The translations under genes and the position numbers were made by a program. A stretch of 64,000 bases of DNA, from contig CM057066.1 of assembly GCA_029945375.1 (NCBI GenBank), forward strand, positions 124,001 to 188,000, given 5' to 3'. The notes beneath the pieces were generated by a model. It was given only the letters and a program-made list of their open reading frames with translations, ran no database searches and was not told the DNA's origin. Positions 1 through 12,481 of this stretch are shown in pieces; the stretch's first letter is position 1, and each line of letters opens with the position of its first letter. The DNA comes from Agaricus subrufescens (lineage: Eukaryota; Basidiomycota; Agaricomycetes; Agaricales; Agaricaceae).

Positions 1-796
<796 letters not shown>

Positions 797-1688
797 GGGT
801 TTGGAGCCTGACCAAAAAACCGGCAATTTACTTGGTAATATAGTCCATACTACGATAAAAATATCATATTTTCCGTTCACACCCTTACTCCTCTATATCA
901 TCACATGCCCTCGAATGACCGTCTATCTATGCTTCATGGGTGGATTACGGGTTCATCGCTAGGCCGAATGGACTTTCAAAAGGATAGTGACTCACACGAC
1001 CCCCACTACATTTGTCGGGTGCAGAAGAAGAGTAAGAAGAAGAACGCTGTTTAAGTGCCGGCCGAAGACCTGATGCTGATCGGTCAAGATACGAGGGAAA
1101 GAGAGAGAGAGGTGGTGTGAAGGTAGGAAGCATTTGTACACGATTATAAGTTCCAGTCATGATAAATCAATGCCGACTTTCGACAAATAGGCTTTGCTTT
1201 GCCTGAACATTCCTTGGAATCACACCCTGGCTTTGTTCTGGCTTTCTTCAGACAACGTTTAACGATAAAGAATACAGACTCCCAATGACCAACAAACCAC
1301 AAAAACCGCGAACGAACCAACAATTTCCATGTCAAGAGAGTAACTCTAACACGCCAAGTAATCAAACAATTTTATCTACTCAGATTCCAACGAAAATAAA
1401 GAAGAACAGAATATCAAAGACTGAAAAAAACAGCCACTAGCAAGTACATCATTCACAATGTCAGATCCATCTAGTACCTCGCGACAATCGAAAATAAGAA
1501 AAAATATGGGTTAAAAGCAAGAGGGATACAAAAAATCTGTACACAGTGGTGTATACATACACGGATAACATACACTTCACTTCCATATACAAGAAGGGGG
1601 AAGACATAAAATCACCGTCCTTCGCAATCCAGAATCGTTTCACGAAATAAAGCACAATCATAAAAAAAAAAGCACACACCACCACCAC
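797..1688. other. Intergenic: upstream of GMC gene, downstream of Pil1 gene
   Basis: No ORF here shows family motifs or splice-supported extension. It should hold the promoter of the leftward GMC gene and the 3' end of the Pil1 transcript. Several A/T runs are present, otherwise nothing distinctive. Confidence 0.5.
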
Positions 1689-4351
1689 TCACTTACTCTC
1701 AAACTTACCCTGTCCCTGCCCACTCCCCCCAACACCATTATAATAATACGTCCCCACTCCCGCACCAACATCACTCTCACCCTCATGCACATAACCACCA
1801 GCATAATCATACTGACCCCCACCCTCCCCCTCCCCCTGCTGCTGCGGCCTTTTCACACCAACTCTCAAAGGCTGCACACCAGCCTCCATCATCGACACAC
1901 TAGGAGTAATCGCAGGACTCGCAAACGGCGACCCGCTATTCGACCCAATCCTAGGCGAAGGCCGCTTAAACGCCGCCGCAGAAATCTTTCCCCCGCTATT
2001 CAAACTCGAAGTCGAACTGACTTTTGTCATCATATACGGCGCATTCGGCGGTCGTTCATACATCGGTGACCTCGATTTACTCCCACCACCACCAGGCTCC
2101 TCAGCACCTATCGACACCGATGGAGATGGTTGTACTGGTGGCAAGGCATACCCTCTGTCTTGAGTCGAGAAATTCAAAGACAATTGCGGCGGAGACGATA
2201 TCGAAGGTCTTCCTGCATTTCCAGCGTCTTGGGGTTCATTATAAGGATTATAAGATTCCCGTCTTCTCTCATCAGGGTATCCATCCTGCGCAGCCCCTCC
2301 CTGTTGTTGGTACGACTGCCCTGCCGGGGGTGGTTGTGGGGAATCATGATAACCATAAGAATACGATTGTTGATGCGGCGGTGAAGAAGAAGACCCGGGG
2401 TATCCTTGATACTGCTGTTGTTGCGCAACAGGGGGCGTAGAGGGCGCGGCAGGAGGCGGTGAAATCCCATATTGATTATGATACGACGTAGGCTTCTCTG
2501 TGTACGTAGGAGCTCTCTCCAGCTGTGTCGCTCTCACCGGAGATGACGGCGCCGATCCTGGGGGAGACGTATAGGTCTGACTATCAGTAATATTGCTCGG
2601 GGTATTCAATTCCAGGGCGACTTCGCGAGCAGCCGCAGCGTCCAGCGATTGCTCATATGAAACATCTATTATGTCCATTGTCAACACCTTTTCAGATCAC
2701 TAAGAACCAACATACCTTCATCCTCATTCTGCAATAAGCGCGCCAACCTCGCTTGCGGCCCTTGTCCAACCGGCTCAGCCGCTTCAGGTGGTGGTGGTGG
2801 TTGAGGTGTCGCATCAACACGAACCTCTTCTACAACCTGCTCGGATTGTTGCAAACTCGGGCTGTTACCATTACTGGGAGGAGAGGACTTGACTACAGAG
2901 GCCTCGTACGAGGGCGCAGGGCCATCTTTGCTGAATCTCCCGGGTGCAGGCAGCGGGGCCGGTTCAGGCTCGTGTGACGTAGTGGCAGCGAGTGCCTGAG
3001 CCACTGAAGACGAGAACGAATCGGGTTGTCCATGATCGGGGGGAGGGGTCGCTATGAGAGAAAATTGGCCAGGTTCTACGCCAGAAGAGGCAGATCGGGC
3101 TTTGACGGGAAAGGTAGCGAAGCGAGCACCAGTGTTATCTATCGGTCCACCAAACTCATCGACACGCCTACCGGACAGGGACGAGGGCAGCCCGGCGTTT
3201 GATAGAGAGCCGGTATGGTGGTGCTGGGGTGGATGATCGATGGGGGAAGCAGGTTGTTCCCAGGTTCGCCGAGATGGATCGTCATTGTATGGCTCCGCAA
3301 AACGAGGCTGGGGCTGCTGGTATGGGGACGGCGAAAAGGCGCCCTGGGTCATAAAGGGCGAGTCCGAGACATGGGGGACCTGGGGAAGTTGCTGCTGGAG
3401 GGGCTGGGAAGCGGTGGCAGGGACGGTGGACAGCCGGACTTCGTTGACGCAGCGGTGGGCTTCGGCCACGAGGTCCCCGATGCGTGAATGGGCAAGGTAG
3501 GGATTGCGGGGGAGACCCGGCTGGGTCTGATCGAGAGGGATTTCCTGCGGGATGGAGATGAGCAGAGCCAGGGGGGACAGGGGAGACGCACAGATACGAT
3601 GAGCTTGCCGTACTCGCCGGCGATCTGCAGGGCTGTTGAGTGGGGGTGATAGGGAAAAGGGAAGAGGGGACGCACGACGCCCTTTTCGCAGCACTCGATC
3701 AGGCCACCAAACTTTAGACCGACCCAGGTGCGCGTGGCCGATCGCTTGAAATCGCCGAGGGAGGCCTCGTCCTTCATGATATCAACGTCGAGGCCCCTGA
3801 TGTCATCGCGCAGCTTGTTCAAGAGCTCTGTTTGGGGCACAAAGTTCTTGTGCTCGGTGTTCATGCGGTGGAGCTTTTTCTCGGCAGCGTCAGCCTTGGA
3901 GGCGAGGCTGCGGCGGCGGCGCTTGAGCTCGTCGAGGGACTCTTCGCGGGTGCGGACGGCCTTGAGCTGTTCGCGCATGTAGTGGCCGTGGGAGGCATAC
4001 TGGGAGAGGGCCGAGGTGAAGTGGGTGAGGATGGTGGTGGAGGCGGTGAGGACGTCCTGGGGGGCGTGTGAGGGGGGAGGAAGACACAGGAGGGGAGACT
4101 CACGCCGAGGTCGTCGCCCTCGCCGAGGCCCCAGGCCTTGAGGGCTTCGGATGCTTTTGAGAGATCGGTGGCGAGGCGCTGGAGGCTATGTGACGTGGGT
4201 GGGTGCACGCCAGTGATCAGAACGACACTCACGAAATAATAACCGTCTTCTCTGCGGTGATGAGGTCCTGCAGCGACCGGAGATCCTGGTTGATCGCGAG
4301 GGCCGGGAGCGTCGAGTTGTGCGCAATCTTCGTCGCCGCGGACTTGAACAT
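1689..4351 (-). CDS. PIL1: Eisosome core protein Pil1/Lsp1 family with long disordered tail
   Basis: Membrane-binding BAR-domain protein that assembles eisosomes beneath the plasma membrane. Exons (minus): 4351-4233, 4185-4104, 4056-3676, 3624-3598 (27 nt), 3544-2716, 2665-1689; 804 residues. The N-terminus MFKSAATKIAHNSTLPALAI and the blocks LQRLATDLSKASEALKAWG, ELLNKLRDDIRGL, FGGLIECCEKG and IAGEYGKLI are the conserved Pil1 BAR core (about residues 1-245). The rest, some 560 residues, is rich in Pro, Ser, Gln and Gly and looks disordered; yeast Pil1 and Lsp1 are only about 340 residues. The last intron (2715-2666, GTATGT...ATAATAG) was chosen because it alone keeps frame between the two big exons. 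The start is supported by the family N-terminus. It is divergent from the 4393 gene, with 41 bp between ATGs. Confidence 0.9.
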
Positions 4352-4392
4352 GGCCGTCCCGGGCAGAGTCACGCGCTATTAATACGCCGGCC
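4352..4392. promoter_or_regulatory. 41-bp gap between divergent start codons (shared promoter zone)
   Basis: The Pil1 ATG (4351, minus) and the ATG of the conserved-unknown gene (4393, plus) point away from each other with 41 bp between. Core promoters and 5' UTRs must therefore overlap the opposing genes or their first introns. No TATA box is evident. That the two genes share regulatory sequence is an inference from spacing. Confidence 0.45.
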
Positions 4393-5237
4393 ATGTTCTC
4401 GCCCCCCATGCCCTCTCCCGCAGACGTCCTCGCCGTCAAGCGCGCCCTCCTCACCCGCATCCCCTACGAGCTCGTCGACGCCGTCCTCGCCCTCGCCGCC
4501 TACTGGGCCTCCGACGCCACCCGCCGCGACGTCCCCCTCACCGTCCACGCCTCCAACGAGCCCCTCTACAACGCCAAATGGATCTACATGCTCTCCGACC
4601 CCGTCCCCCCCGTCCCCGCCTGCTGCCTCAAGTCCGTCCACTTCTCCATCCGCAGCTGTGACCAGGGCTGGGGCGGCTTTTCCGAGTACAAAAGTGCGCC
4701 CGCCACTCGTCTCTGCGCCCCCACACTGACCCGCATCAGACAGATACCGCAACTCGTACACCTGGTTCGAGGCCTCCATCCTCCGCTCCTCGTCCCCGCC
4801 CGCCTCGCCCCAGCAGCAGCCGCCCTGGCTCTTCGACGCCCTCCACAAGCCCATCAGCCTCTACGCCAGCTCCCTCGCCCCTGCCCCCTCGACTCGCTGC
4901 TCCATCACCGAACTCCACAGCCCGTACAAAAATAGAAACAAGCGCTGGCTGGTCCAGATGAACGTCCAGGCCTCTCGCCATGTCCGCCGCCACGACATCA
5001 CCTGGCACGCCAACTCTCCCCCGCACACCGGCGAGTACGACGAAAAAACAGGCAGCGGTCGGGGGCTCGGCTTCGTCGACTCTCTCAGAGCCGGCGACCG
5101 AATAGCCTTGGTCGCGCGAGCTCTGGCAAGTCCCTCTCTCTCTTTCCCCCCTCTCACGCCACTCATTTCAGCCGCAGTATCCTGGTTGGGAGAACAATGT
5201 CCAGAGTGCGGAGATTGAGATTACCTATCAGATCTAA
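4393..5237 (+). CDS. Conserved fungal protein of unknown function
   Basis: Three exons: 4393-4693, 4740-5125, 5178-5237; 248 residues. The protein begins MFSPPMPSPADVLAVKR and ends in a block of the form GFVDSLRAGDRIALVARALY plus PGWENNVQSAEIEITYQI, a C-terminal pattern I associate with fungal proteins of unknown function that may form a beta-sandwich. No signal peptide or membrane segment. The second intron uses a GC donor (GCAAGT at 5126) with a normal CAG acceptor; this is the only splice that continues into the conserved C-terminus. GC content is very high in exon 1. Head-to-head with Pil1. Coding status is well supported; function is not known. Confidence 0.75.
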
Positions 5238-5401
5238 CCGTCCTTTGCATCCTGATACCCTCATGTACCATGTACTTTTACACCCATCCTTACGACATGC
5301 AGCCCGGATCACCATGAGATAATAATACAATCCATATCCCATGTGATAATTCTACAACCTACGTGGGAGCGCATACTCGAAAGCAATCGCTACTTGCCAC
5401 C

Positions 5402-7743
5402 ATGTCTGCAGTCTTCAGCAAGCTATGGGCAGCCTTCTCTATCCTCAAATCCAAACACATCGCTCTCGCGATTGCCGGTACATTCACCCCCACCATTCAA
5501 GCACACACCTAACCTTTCGCTCTCCAGTATACACCCTCTACCTCGTCTTCCGCCGACTCATCCTCTGGCCCTACATCCTCTCTCCCCTCCGCCACCTCCC
5601 AGGGCCCCCCACCGGAAACCTCCTCCTCGGTCAATCTCGTCTCATCCTCAAAAGCGAACCAGGCATACCCCAACGCGAATGGGTGAAGGAATACGGGCCC
5701 CTCGTTCGTCTAGTCGGACCCATAGGCATCGAACGATTAATCATCACCGATCCTGAAGTATTGCAACAAGTCTTGGTCAAAGATTGGTTACAATATCCTC
5801 GGGTGAGTTATCAACTTTATTCTACACTAAATTCTAATCACATTCACCAGCCCGGCTTCCTTCGTCATATACTGGGATTGGTGGCCGGCTATGGACTGCT
5901 TACCGTGACAGGTGATGAGCACCGACAAATGAGAAGAGCCATGAATCCGGCTTTCTCGATACCCAACCTCATGTCACGTACGTCTCCTCGTTTATAATTA
6001 TTTCTGATACTCAAAGCCATTACCAGAAACTCACATGTATTGGGACTCTATCGACGGGTACCCCCCTCTCATCCATCCACCCCACACCCCAATCTCATAA
6101 ACCCCCTCAGACTCATCAATCTCTTAAAACAAGAAACAAACCCAACACCCTCAGGGAAATCCATCCAAGTATACGACTGGAGTACGTCCTTCCCCACTCC
6201 CTCCCCATCATATTCTCAAAACCCCCCACTCCAGTGAGCAAAGTAACCCTCGACATCATCTGCGAAACCGCCTTTGGCTACAAATCCGATTCACTCCATA
6301 ACCCCCACAACGAACTCTCCGTAGCCTACGAAAAACTCATCGCTCTCCAATCCGGTATTCCATCCACCCTCTCTCCACCTTCCAATCTCCTCATTCTCCC
6401 CAACAGGTCCCAACATCGCCCGCCTCATTCTATTAATGGTCATACCCGGCTGCCCCAAATTCCTCGCCTCCAAATGGGCCTACCGCCACCGCTCACTCTT
6501 CGACTACCTCCCCAGCTTCTTCTGTACGTTCCCACAAAAATCTACACACACACACACACAACCACATCTCTCACCTGCCATTCCATTCAGACGGAATCAG
6601 CACCCTAGTAGAATCCATGTACAAAATCCGCAGAATCTCCCAACAACTCTTACAAGACAAACTACAAGAGGCAGCACACGTCTCAGATATCGACGCAAAG
6701 AGGGATATAATGAGTATCCTCGTGCGCGCTCAAAAGGCCGAAAAGGAGGGAGGCGAGGGGTATAAAATGAATGATCACGCCATGATGGATCAAGTGGTAC
6801 GTTCTCTACACACATACACATAATTCTATGATACAAAGTTTTTTTTTTAGTTGACGTTTCTGGGTGCGGGTCATGAAACGACAGCTTCCGGTTTAACCTG
6901 GGTGACTTCTGCCATATAACTGTATTTTTTTTATAAATACTGATTTCCCTATGTAAGACTCTATGGCTTTTAGCAAACGATAAAAAAAGCCAAAGAAGAC
7001 TACGCGAAGAACTAACACCCGTGATGGCAGACAACCCTCACCCAGACTATCGAACACTCAAAGACCTCAAATGGCTCGACTGTGTCGTGTAAGTAATAAA
7101 TAAAATAAAAAACACCACCCACCACTCATTCAACCTATCCCACATAGAATGGAAAGTCTAAGAGTAATGCCTCCAGTACCACTCACAGTCCGCATCGCCA
7201 AACAAACAAGCATCATCAACGGCACCACCATCCCCAAAGGCACCATGTTCTACATCCCCGTAACTACTCTCCCACATAACTTTCAAACCACTCACAAAAA
7301 AAAACAACAACACAGATCCGTGTAGTAAACACCTGGAAAGTCATCTGGGGCGAAGACGCAGAAGAATACCACCCCGAACGATGGCTCCACCTCCCAAAAA
7401 CCTACAACTCAATGTTCTCCCTCCTCTCATTCATCGCAGGACCCCACGCCTGTATCGGTAAAACCATGGCCATCAACGAAATGAAAGCCGTTTTAGCGTA
7501 CGTCTCTTTCCGTATCTCATACCTTTTTTTTTTTATTACTAATTTTTTTTTTTTTTCGAAAAGAGGTTTGATTGTAAACTTCGAATTTGACCCAGGGCAC
7601 AAAGGACAAAAAGCCAAACCGGCCGCTGCCATCACCATGAGTACGTGTTTCTACTCAAGCGTGAAACGAATCGGTTTTTTTTTAGTTAATGAAATTTCTT
7701 AGAACCGACTGATGGAATGCCGTTACGCGTGAGGGGACTGTAA
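5402..7743 (+). CDS. Cytochrome P450 monooxygenase, 14 exons
   Basis: Haem-thiolate monooxygenase, ER-anchored by an N-terminal hydrophobic segment (HIALAIAVYTLYLVF). Exons: 5402-5477, 5528-5802, 5851-5977, 6027-6057, 6111-6181, 6235-6354, 6407-6523, 6591-6796, 6851-6901, 6958-7088, 7148-7259, 7316-7497, 7564-7640, 7703-7743; 538 residues. Diagnostic motifs all appear after splicing: the Pro-rich hinge LPGPPTGN, the I-helix oxygen-binding motif GAGHETT (346-352), the K-helix ExxR as ESLR (404-407), PERW (459-462), and the haem loop FIAGPHACIG with Cys485. All introns are GT-AG and short. The architecture resembles the multi-exon CYP63/CYP5150-like P450s of Agaricomycetes, but I would not assign a clan. 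Substrate unknown. It converges on the peptide transporter with a 273-bp gap. Confidence 0.9.
6547..6561. repeat. CA microsatellite inside a P450 intron
   Basis: A short CACACA run in the intron between P450 exons 7 and 8 (6524-6590). Likely length-variable, with no effect on the frame. Confidence 0.6.
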
Positions 7744-8016
7744 TAAATAAAGAAAGAAAAAGGCTTCGTGAACCCCTAAAGTAGGAATGTCAAATGTACT
7801 ATAAGTGTTGACCGGATTGAAAAAAAATGATTTCTTTCTCCTTCATGGATGCATTACCTACAGGTGAACCACTCGCGTTTTCGTGGCGGGAATGAACAGA
7901 CACCTAAATTTTACCTATAAAAAAAATCAACCTCCACAATACACCGCAACCCAAGCAATCATAAATCCATTTAAACGTACTAAAATCCACAAAATCCACA
8001 AAAAAAAAAAAGCTGC

Positions 8017-10413
8017 TCAATTCTCTTTAGTCGGGTCTACCATATGACCCACATCAAGCTGGTTCAACTCATCCTCCTGTCTATCCAACCCAGCCACAGA
8101 AATCCACACAACAATACCAGTCACAAACGCCAAAACACCCATAACACCATAATTCCAGATCAAAAGTGGATCTCGCGCCAGTGCTACTCAGTATCCCATC
8201 AAATTCTTATCTATCAAGAGAATCAAATAGGATACACGTACCGACGAAGGCTTCGTTCAAAGCAGAGGCAAGAGCAGACGTAAATAAGAAAATACCCATG
8301 ACTAGAGATTTCATATTCTTAGGAGCCTTTGTATACGCATATTCTAACCCAGTAATCGATGCTGCAATTTCACTGAAAGCAATCAAAACGTATCTTTATA
8401 CAGTCACAAAATAATTAGTATATCCCACTGAACGGATAAACTCATCACTCACGATCCAGCTTGTATCCAAACATTAAGCGGCGATACTTGTGTATCACAT
8501 TCACTAGCAAACTCCCCACACGGACTCGTCTTGTAAACGTAAAATTGAGTCACCGCGGCCCAAATCATGGCAGCGGCGCCAAAGAAGAAACCAAGAGTGA
8601 TCTTCTTGAGCGCGGTAAATTTTAACCCTGTTCGACGAATAGCCGGGTAGAGCTTTCAAAAAAAATTATTATTATTATAAATTTTAACCCAATCTGATTG
8701 AAGACGACTCACCAGGAGATCACAGATGGGAATAAAGACAACTAGAGCGATAGGATCCAAATTTGACAATATTTCATTTGGCAGTCCATGAGTCGACATG
8801 GTCGCAGCTTGTGAGACCAAATTATTGTTCAATTGGTTGTATGTCAGCCCTTTGTTAACACTTACGTCAACCAGTCTTTAACTCAGACGGAATAGTTATT
8901 GACGCACAGTATATCGGGAACCAACAGAAGACAGCACACGCTTTGAACCCACGTCTAACCTCATCAACCCACTTATCGTCAAATGTCATCCATCTCGGTT
9001 TACTGCCCTTGATATTACTTGGCTTTGCGCTCTCCCAAAAATCGGGCGACGTCAAGTTCTTCCAAGTTTTATATGGATTGAAGCTCCAGCGTCCCTTGGA
9101 AGCATAGAACCAGATACGAATTGCGGTAGATAGGACGGAACCTGTGGGTGGTGAGGTGATGTAGCGATTACGGCCGTACCAGAGGACGAAAGGACAGAGG
9201 AGATATACAACCGTAGGGAGGGTGTATGCGAGCCAGAATCCTACATACTAAAGAGTAAAGTTAAAACAAGGGTGAACAAAGGTAAGAGGAAGTTTTACCT
9301 TCTCCGAGAACGACATTCCGACCTGGCCGACAAGCGCTCCGATGTTGATAAACATATAGAAATACTAATCCAGTCACTGTAAAAGCTCCATAAAAGAGAT
9401 ACCGTATCTAGTAACTTACCATGTAAATGCGAGAAATAGTCAATATAGGGTCTACAATCACTCGTTCGCCATGTTTATTCGTGACAACAAAAGGTTTTTT
9501 CCGCTGATACTGTTCTGCAACCAGAGGCGAAACGTTGGCCGTGAATAGTCCAGACCCTTTAGGGTATCACCTTCAACCACTGAGAAAATCCAAAAACATG
9601 GAACCCACCGAATCCGATGATTATAAGTGCAACACAGAAGGCGCCTAACGCACTCTTTCGTTCGATAACCCCAGGGATAGCAGCAATTATCAGGATAATG
9701 TGACCAACAAGAGTAAAAACGACAGCCCAGCAAATTGTCTTATAACGGCCCCAGTATGTATCAGCAATATAAGCCCCCGCGAGGGGAGTTAAAAAGACCC
9801 TTTGGGTGAAGGTGAAGTTCAGAAGGAGTTTGGGTGAGATTGACACACACCAGAACTGGTTGAAAGTTGTGAGACCGGTTGATGCCTGTTGTCCCATCCC
9901 TAAGGCACCCGACTGACCATTCGCTCCTCCCGCACCGGTAAGCGATCCGTCAGGAAGTGGCCATTGAATAAAATTCGTCTTATTAGGAAGTTGAGAAGAA
10001 AGGCAGGAAATACTAGGAATATCTTAGACCCACATAAACAACGGTGCAACCGTAGTACTAGAAAACTCGACTTCATTAGCCGGTAAAATAAGGGGGGTCG
10101 GAAAAGTTTAACTCACGGAAAATCGCTCTGCTAGCTCCACAAATGCAATCACTATATTGTGTTTTTTTTTTCAGATAGTCGTGAGAAGGTTAACGTTCCC
10201 CTCACGGTAAGCATTCCACGGGATGGCATCGGACACGCGCTTGAGCGTGAGCATCTCCTCTTCAGTGGGAAATGTCAGTCCATCATGAATCCCATCCAGC
10301 TCAGGTTCAGAATCGGAAAGACTCTTCGAATCTGGTGCATGCTTCTCGCTATCTAGTTGTTCCGCCTGCTTTATCGCAGCGTTCGCGTTATCGTCGTGAT
10401 GTATCGCGGCCAT
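8017..10413 (-). CDS. PTR2: PTR2/POT family proton-coupled di/tripeptide transporter
   Basis: Plasma-membrane importer of small peptides driven by the proton gradient. Exons (minus): 10413-10206, 10151-10117, 10057-10034, 9978-9851, 9799-9609, 9556-9420, 9364-9299, 9247-8908, 8849-8713, 8652-8453, 8393-8242, 8183-8017; 594 residues, the usual size for fungal PTR2. The acidic cytosolic N-terminus leads to IAFVELAERFSYYG (PTR2 signature region 1), GAYIADTYWGRYKTI, NVSPLVAEQY, and PIYWLTYNQLNNNLVSQA (signature 2), followed by ITLGFFFGA, EYAYTKAPKNMKSLVMG and FLFTSALASAL. About 12 hydrophobic helices are evident. The start at 10413 lies in a good GCCATGG context. Two exons are very small (35 and 24 nt) but both are needed for the conserved YYG motif. 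Confidence 0.92.
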
Positions 10414-11106
10414 GGCCTCAATCCAGTCCACAGCGGAAACGGGAGTGGGAAGGGGGCTTAAAAGTGGTGAACTGTTATCGCGTAGGTTCACGAGACTTAA
10501 AAGTACTCCCGCGCCTGGGACAATAATCCATAATGGTGAACAGAATCTGCAATATTTTCTCATCTGATCTGATTGAGGCAATTTAGGCTCTTATCAGCCG
10601 CGTCTGAGCCAGCTTGACCACACGATACTTCCCTTTTCAGCTCGCCATTTTGATGATGGCTCTCGTCCACCAATAGAACGAGGCTTTGAGGGGTTGTAGC
10701 CTTGCCGAGCAGAATTCCCGTGGTTCCCTTGATCTCGTATTCCTTTATATTTCTGTTTACCTTGGACCTTGGTATTAATATTAACTTTTTGCCACCAAGC
10801 ACCACCGGAATGAATCACTTACTCAGTTTTTGCCGCTGCATAAACTAGCGGTGATTGCGCAGATTGTATCATAGATCTAGTTTCTACATTATCTTGGATA
10901 ACCCTGAAAACGGTCCACGCAAATACAAGAGCGAGCCGAAATTCACGGAAGATGTGAGAGACTACAACATTTTTCTGGTCGCCTTTGCTCTTCCTGTACA
11001 GCGAGGGGATAGAGACTCAAAAGAAAGCAGAGGGAAAAACGTCTTGTTTGAGCGGCTCAGATACTATGGGTTCGGATAGATGAGATTCCGAATGACCTTA
11101 AAGGAG
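10414..11106. other. Intergenic upstream of PTR2-like gene
   Basis: Upstream region of the peptide transporter. Short ORFs on both strands show no recognisable motif or splice-supported extension. It ends where the ~1 kb duplicated block begins. Confidence 0.5.
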
Positions 11107-12144
11107 TTGGCACATTTAACATGGGATAGAAGATGGGAATCTGGTCATCGGATGCTGACCCAGACATAGACGAATGACAATTCGGCCTTCATGGTGTCAC
11201 GAGGGTTTGAGGAGAAGGAAGGGTCGGCGCGAGATGAGCTCCCGATGGCGATTCGACACTCACGTGTCCAACACGCAGATGGGCCCGTTAGCGTCTTGAG
11301 AAAACTGTCGAGCTGACGAGGGTAGGAGATGGAACTTCCATTTTGGAAGCAAAGATCGGATAAACCGAGAATGAGCGAGCGAAGCTGTACGCGATGAGAA
11401 AGAAGCGTTCCCTTGATAGCCTGGACACTAGGGGTTGAGATTGATAAATGACCAGTGAGTGATCAAGGAGCCGAGACGACTGCCTTTCTGACCGATCTTG
11501 GACCGCCCGAGTTTTGTTGGACCTTCGCAGTCAAATTTTTATTTTTGTTATTAACGAGCGAAGCGATTCATAGATTCATAACGAGAACTTACCCTTGCCT
11601 TCGCTCCATCACAACCACGCCAACTTTACTTACTCGTTGTCCCCGGCGGTTTCTACAATATTTTTCTCCAAAGGATTATCATGTTTTCTGCAGCGTCATC
11701 AAACGAGAGTTATTATCCGGGAAATTCGTCGTCTGCCTGAGTTGTCGGATGTGTGCCAGTGAAGCACGTGGCGTTGCGGATATTGTGCTGATGCGACCTT
11801 TACCGTATTCGGCTTATGTGATCCAATTTGCATGCTCTACTCAGGCCTGCAGACCGCCATCCCCTGCTGCCGCCTCTTCCGCCGCTGCCAGAAATTGCGC
11901 CATTGAGAATGCGACGACTATTTTGTATCTGTGCTCGACATCGTTTTTGCAACTTTATCTTGCCTAGCTTCGGCTGCTGGATTTCCTTACATTTCCTTCG
12001 ACCCCCCGACCCCCAACGGCACTCCCAGATCCGAGTTGAAAATACAGATACCACGTTCAAGTTCACATGCAGAATCAAATAGTGACGGAGGCCAGATTAT
12101 CTCTTCACAGACCCCTTCACCTCGTCCCGAGAGTGCTCCGGTCT
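11107..12144 (+). pseudogene. Left copy of ~1 kb duplication: broken 5' end of PX-domain gene
   Basis: This block matches 14139-15170 over its whole length by eye, in the same orientation, with scattered substitutions and small indels. Shared landmarks include CCAGACATAGACGAATGAC, GGTTGAGAT followed by GATAAATGACCAG, and the coding stretch PPTPNGTPRSELKIQIPRS. In the right copy this is the promoter and first two exons of the PX gene. Here the start codon is missing (GCAGACCGCC where the live copy has GCAGAATGCCGCC), and similarity stops abruptly at about 12144, just after PRPESAPV, so no PX domain follows. It is a non-functional relic, though the duplicated promoter could still be transcribed. 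Confidence 0.75.
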
Positions 12145-12481
12145 TTGACTCCGATCAAGGGGCGTGTAAACATAACATGAGGGGAGTCAGAGTGTATGCA
12201 TGAGAGCGGGTGCTCATCCACTGCACTGGCGCCGCTGATGTCTCTAGCAGCTCTAAATGGTCATCAAGTCCTAATTTAAACTGCTAACCTTAACACTGGC
12301 ACAGGGCCGCACTTGTCATCTCATTGCTTCGCAATATCTGGCAGGTTTGTTGTTACTCTCGTGCTGTAAGAACGCCACACTACCCTTGGTTCAACAGCTT
12401 AAACTTCGGTCCTGGTTCAGGTACATTAACGTTACGACCCATAGCATGTATCGATGGCGACTAGGGACTATTCACAGATTC
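12145..12481. other. Intergenic between relic and HNH gene
   Basis: Sequence between the duplication breakpoint and the 3' end of the HNH gene. Nothing recognisable on either strand. Confidence 0.4.

Noticed and set aside
2024..2440. Plus-strand ORFs opposite the Pil1 tail
   Set aside because: They are antisense shadows of a GC- and Pro/Gln-rich coding exon; no motifs, and the minus frame is spliced and conserved.
11455..11967. 170-codon ORF as an independent gene
   Set aside because: It lies in the left copy of the duplication, in promoter-derived sequence; the matching frame in the right copy is broken by stops and lies upstream of the PX start.
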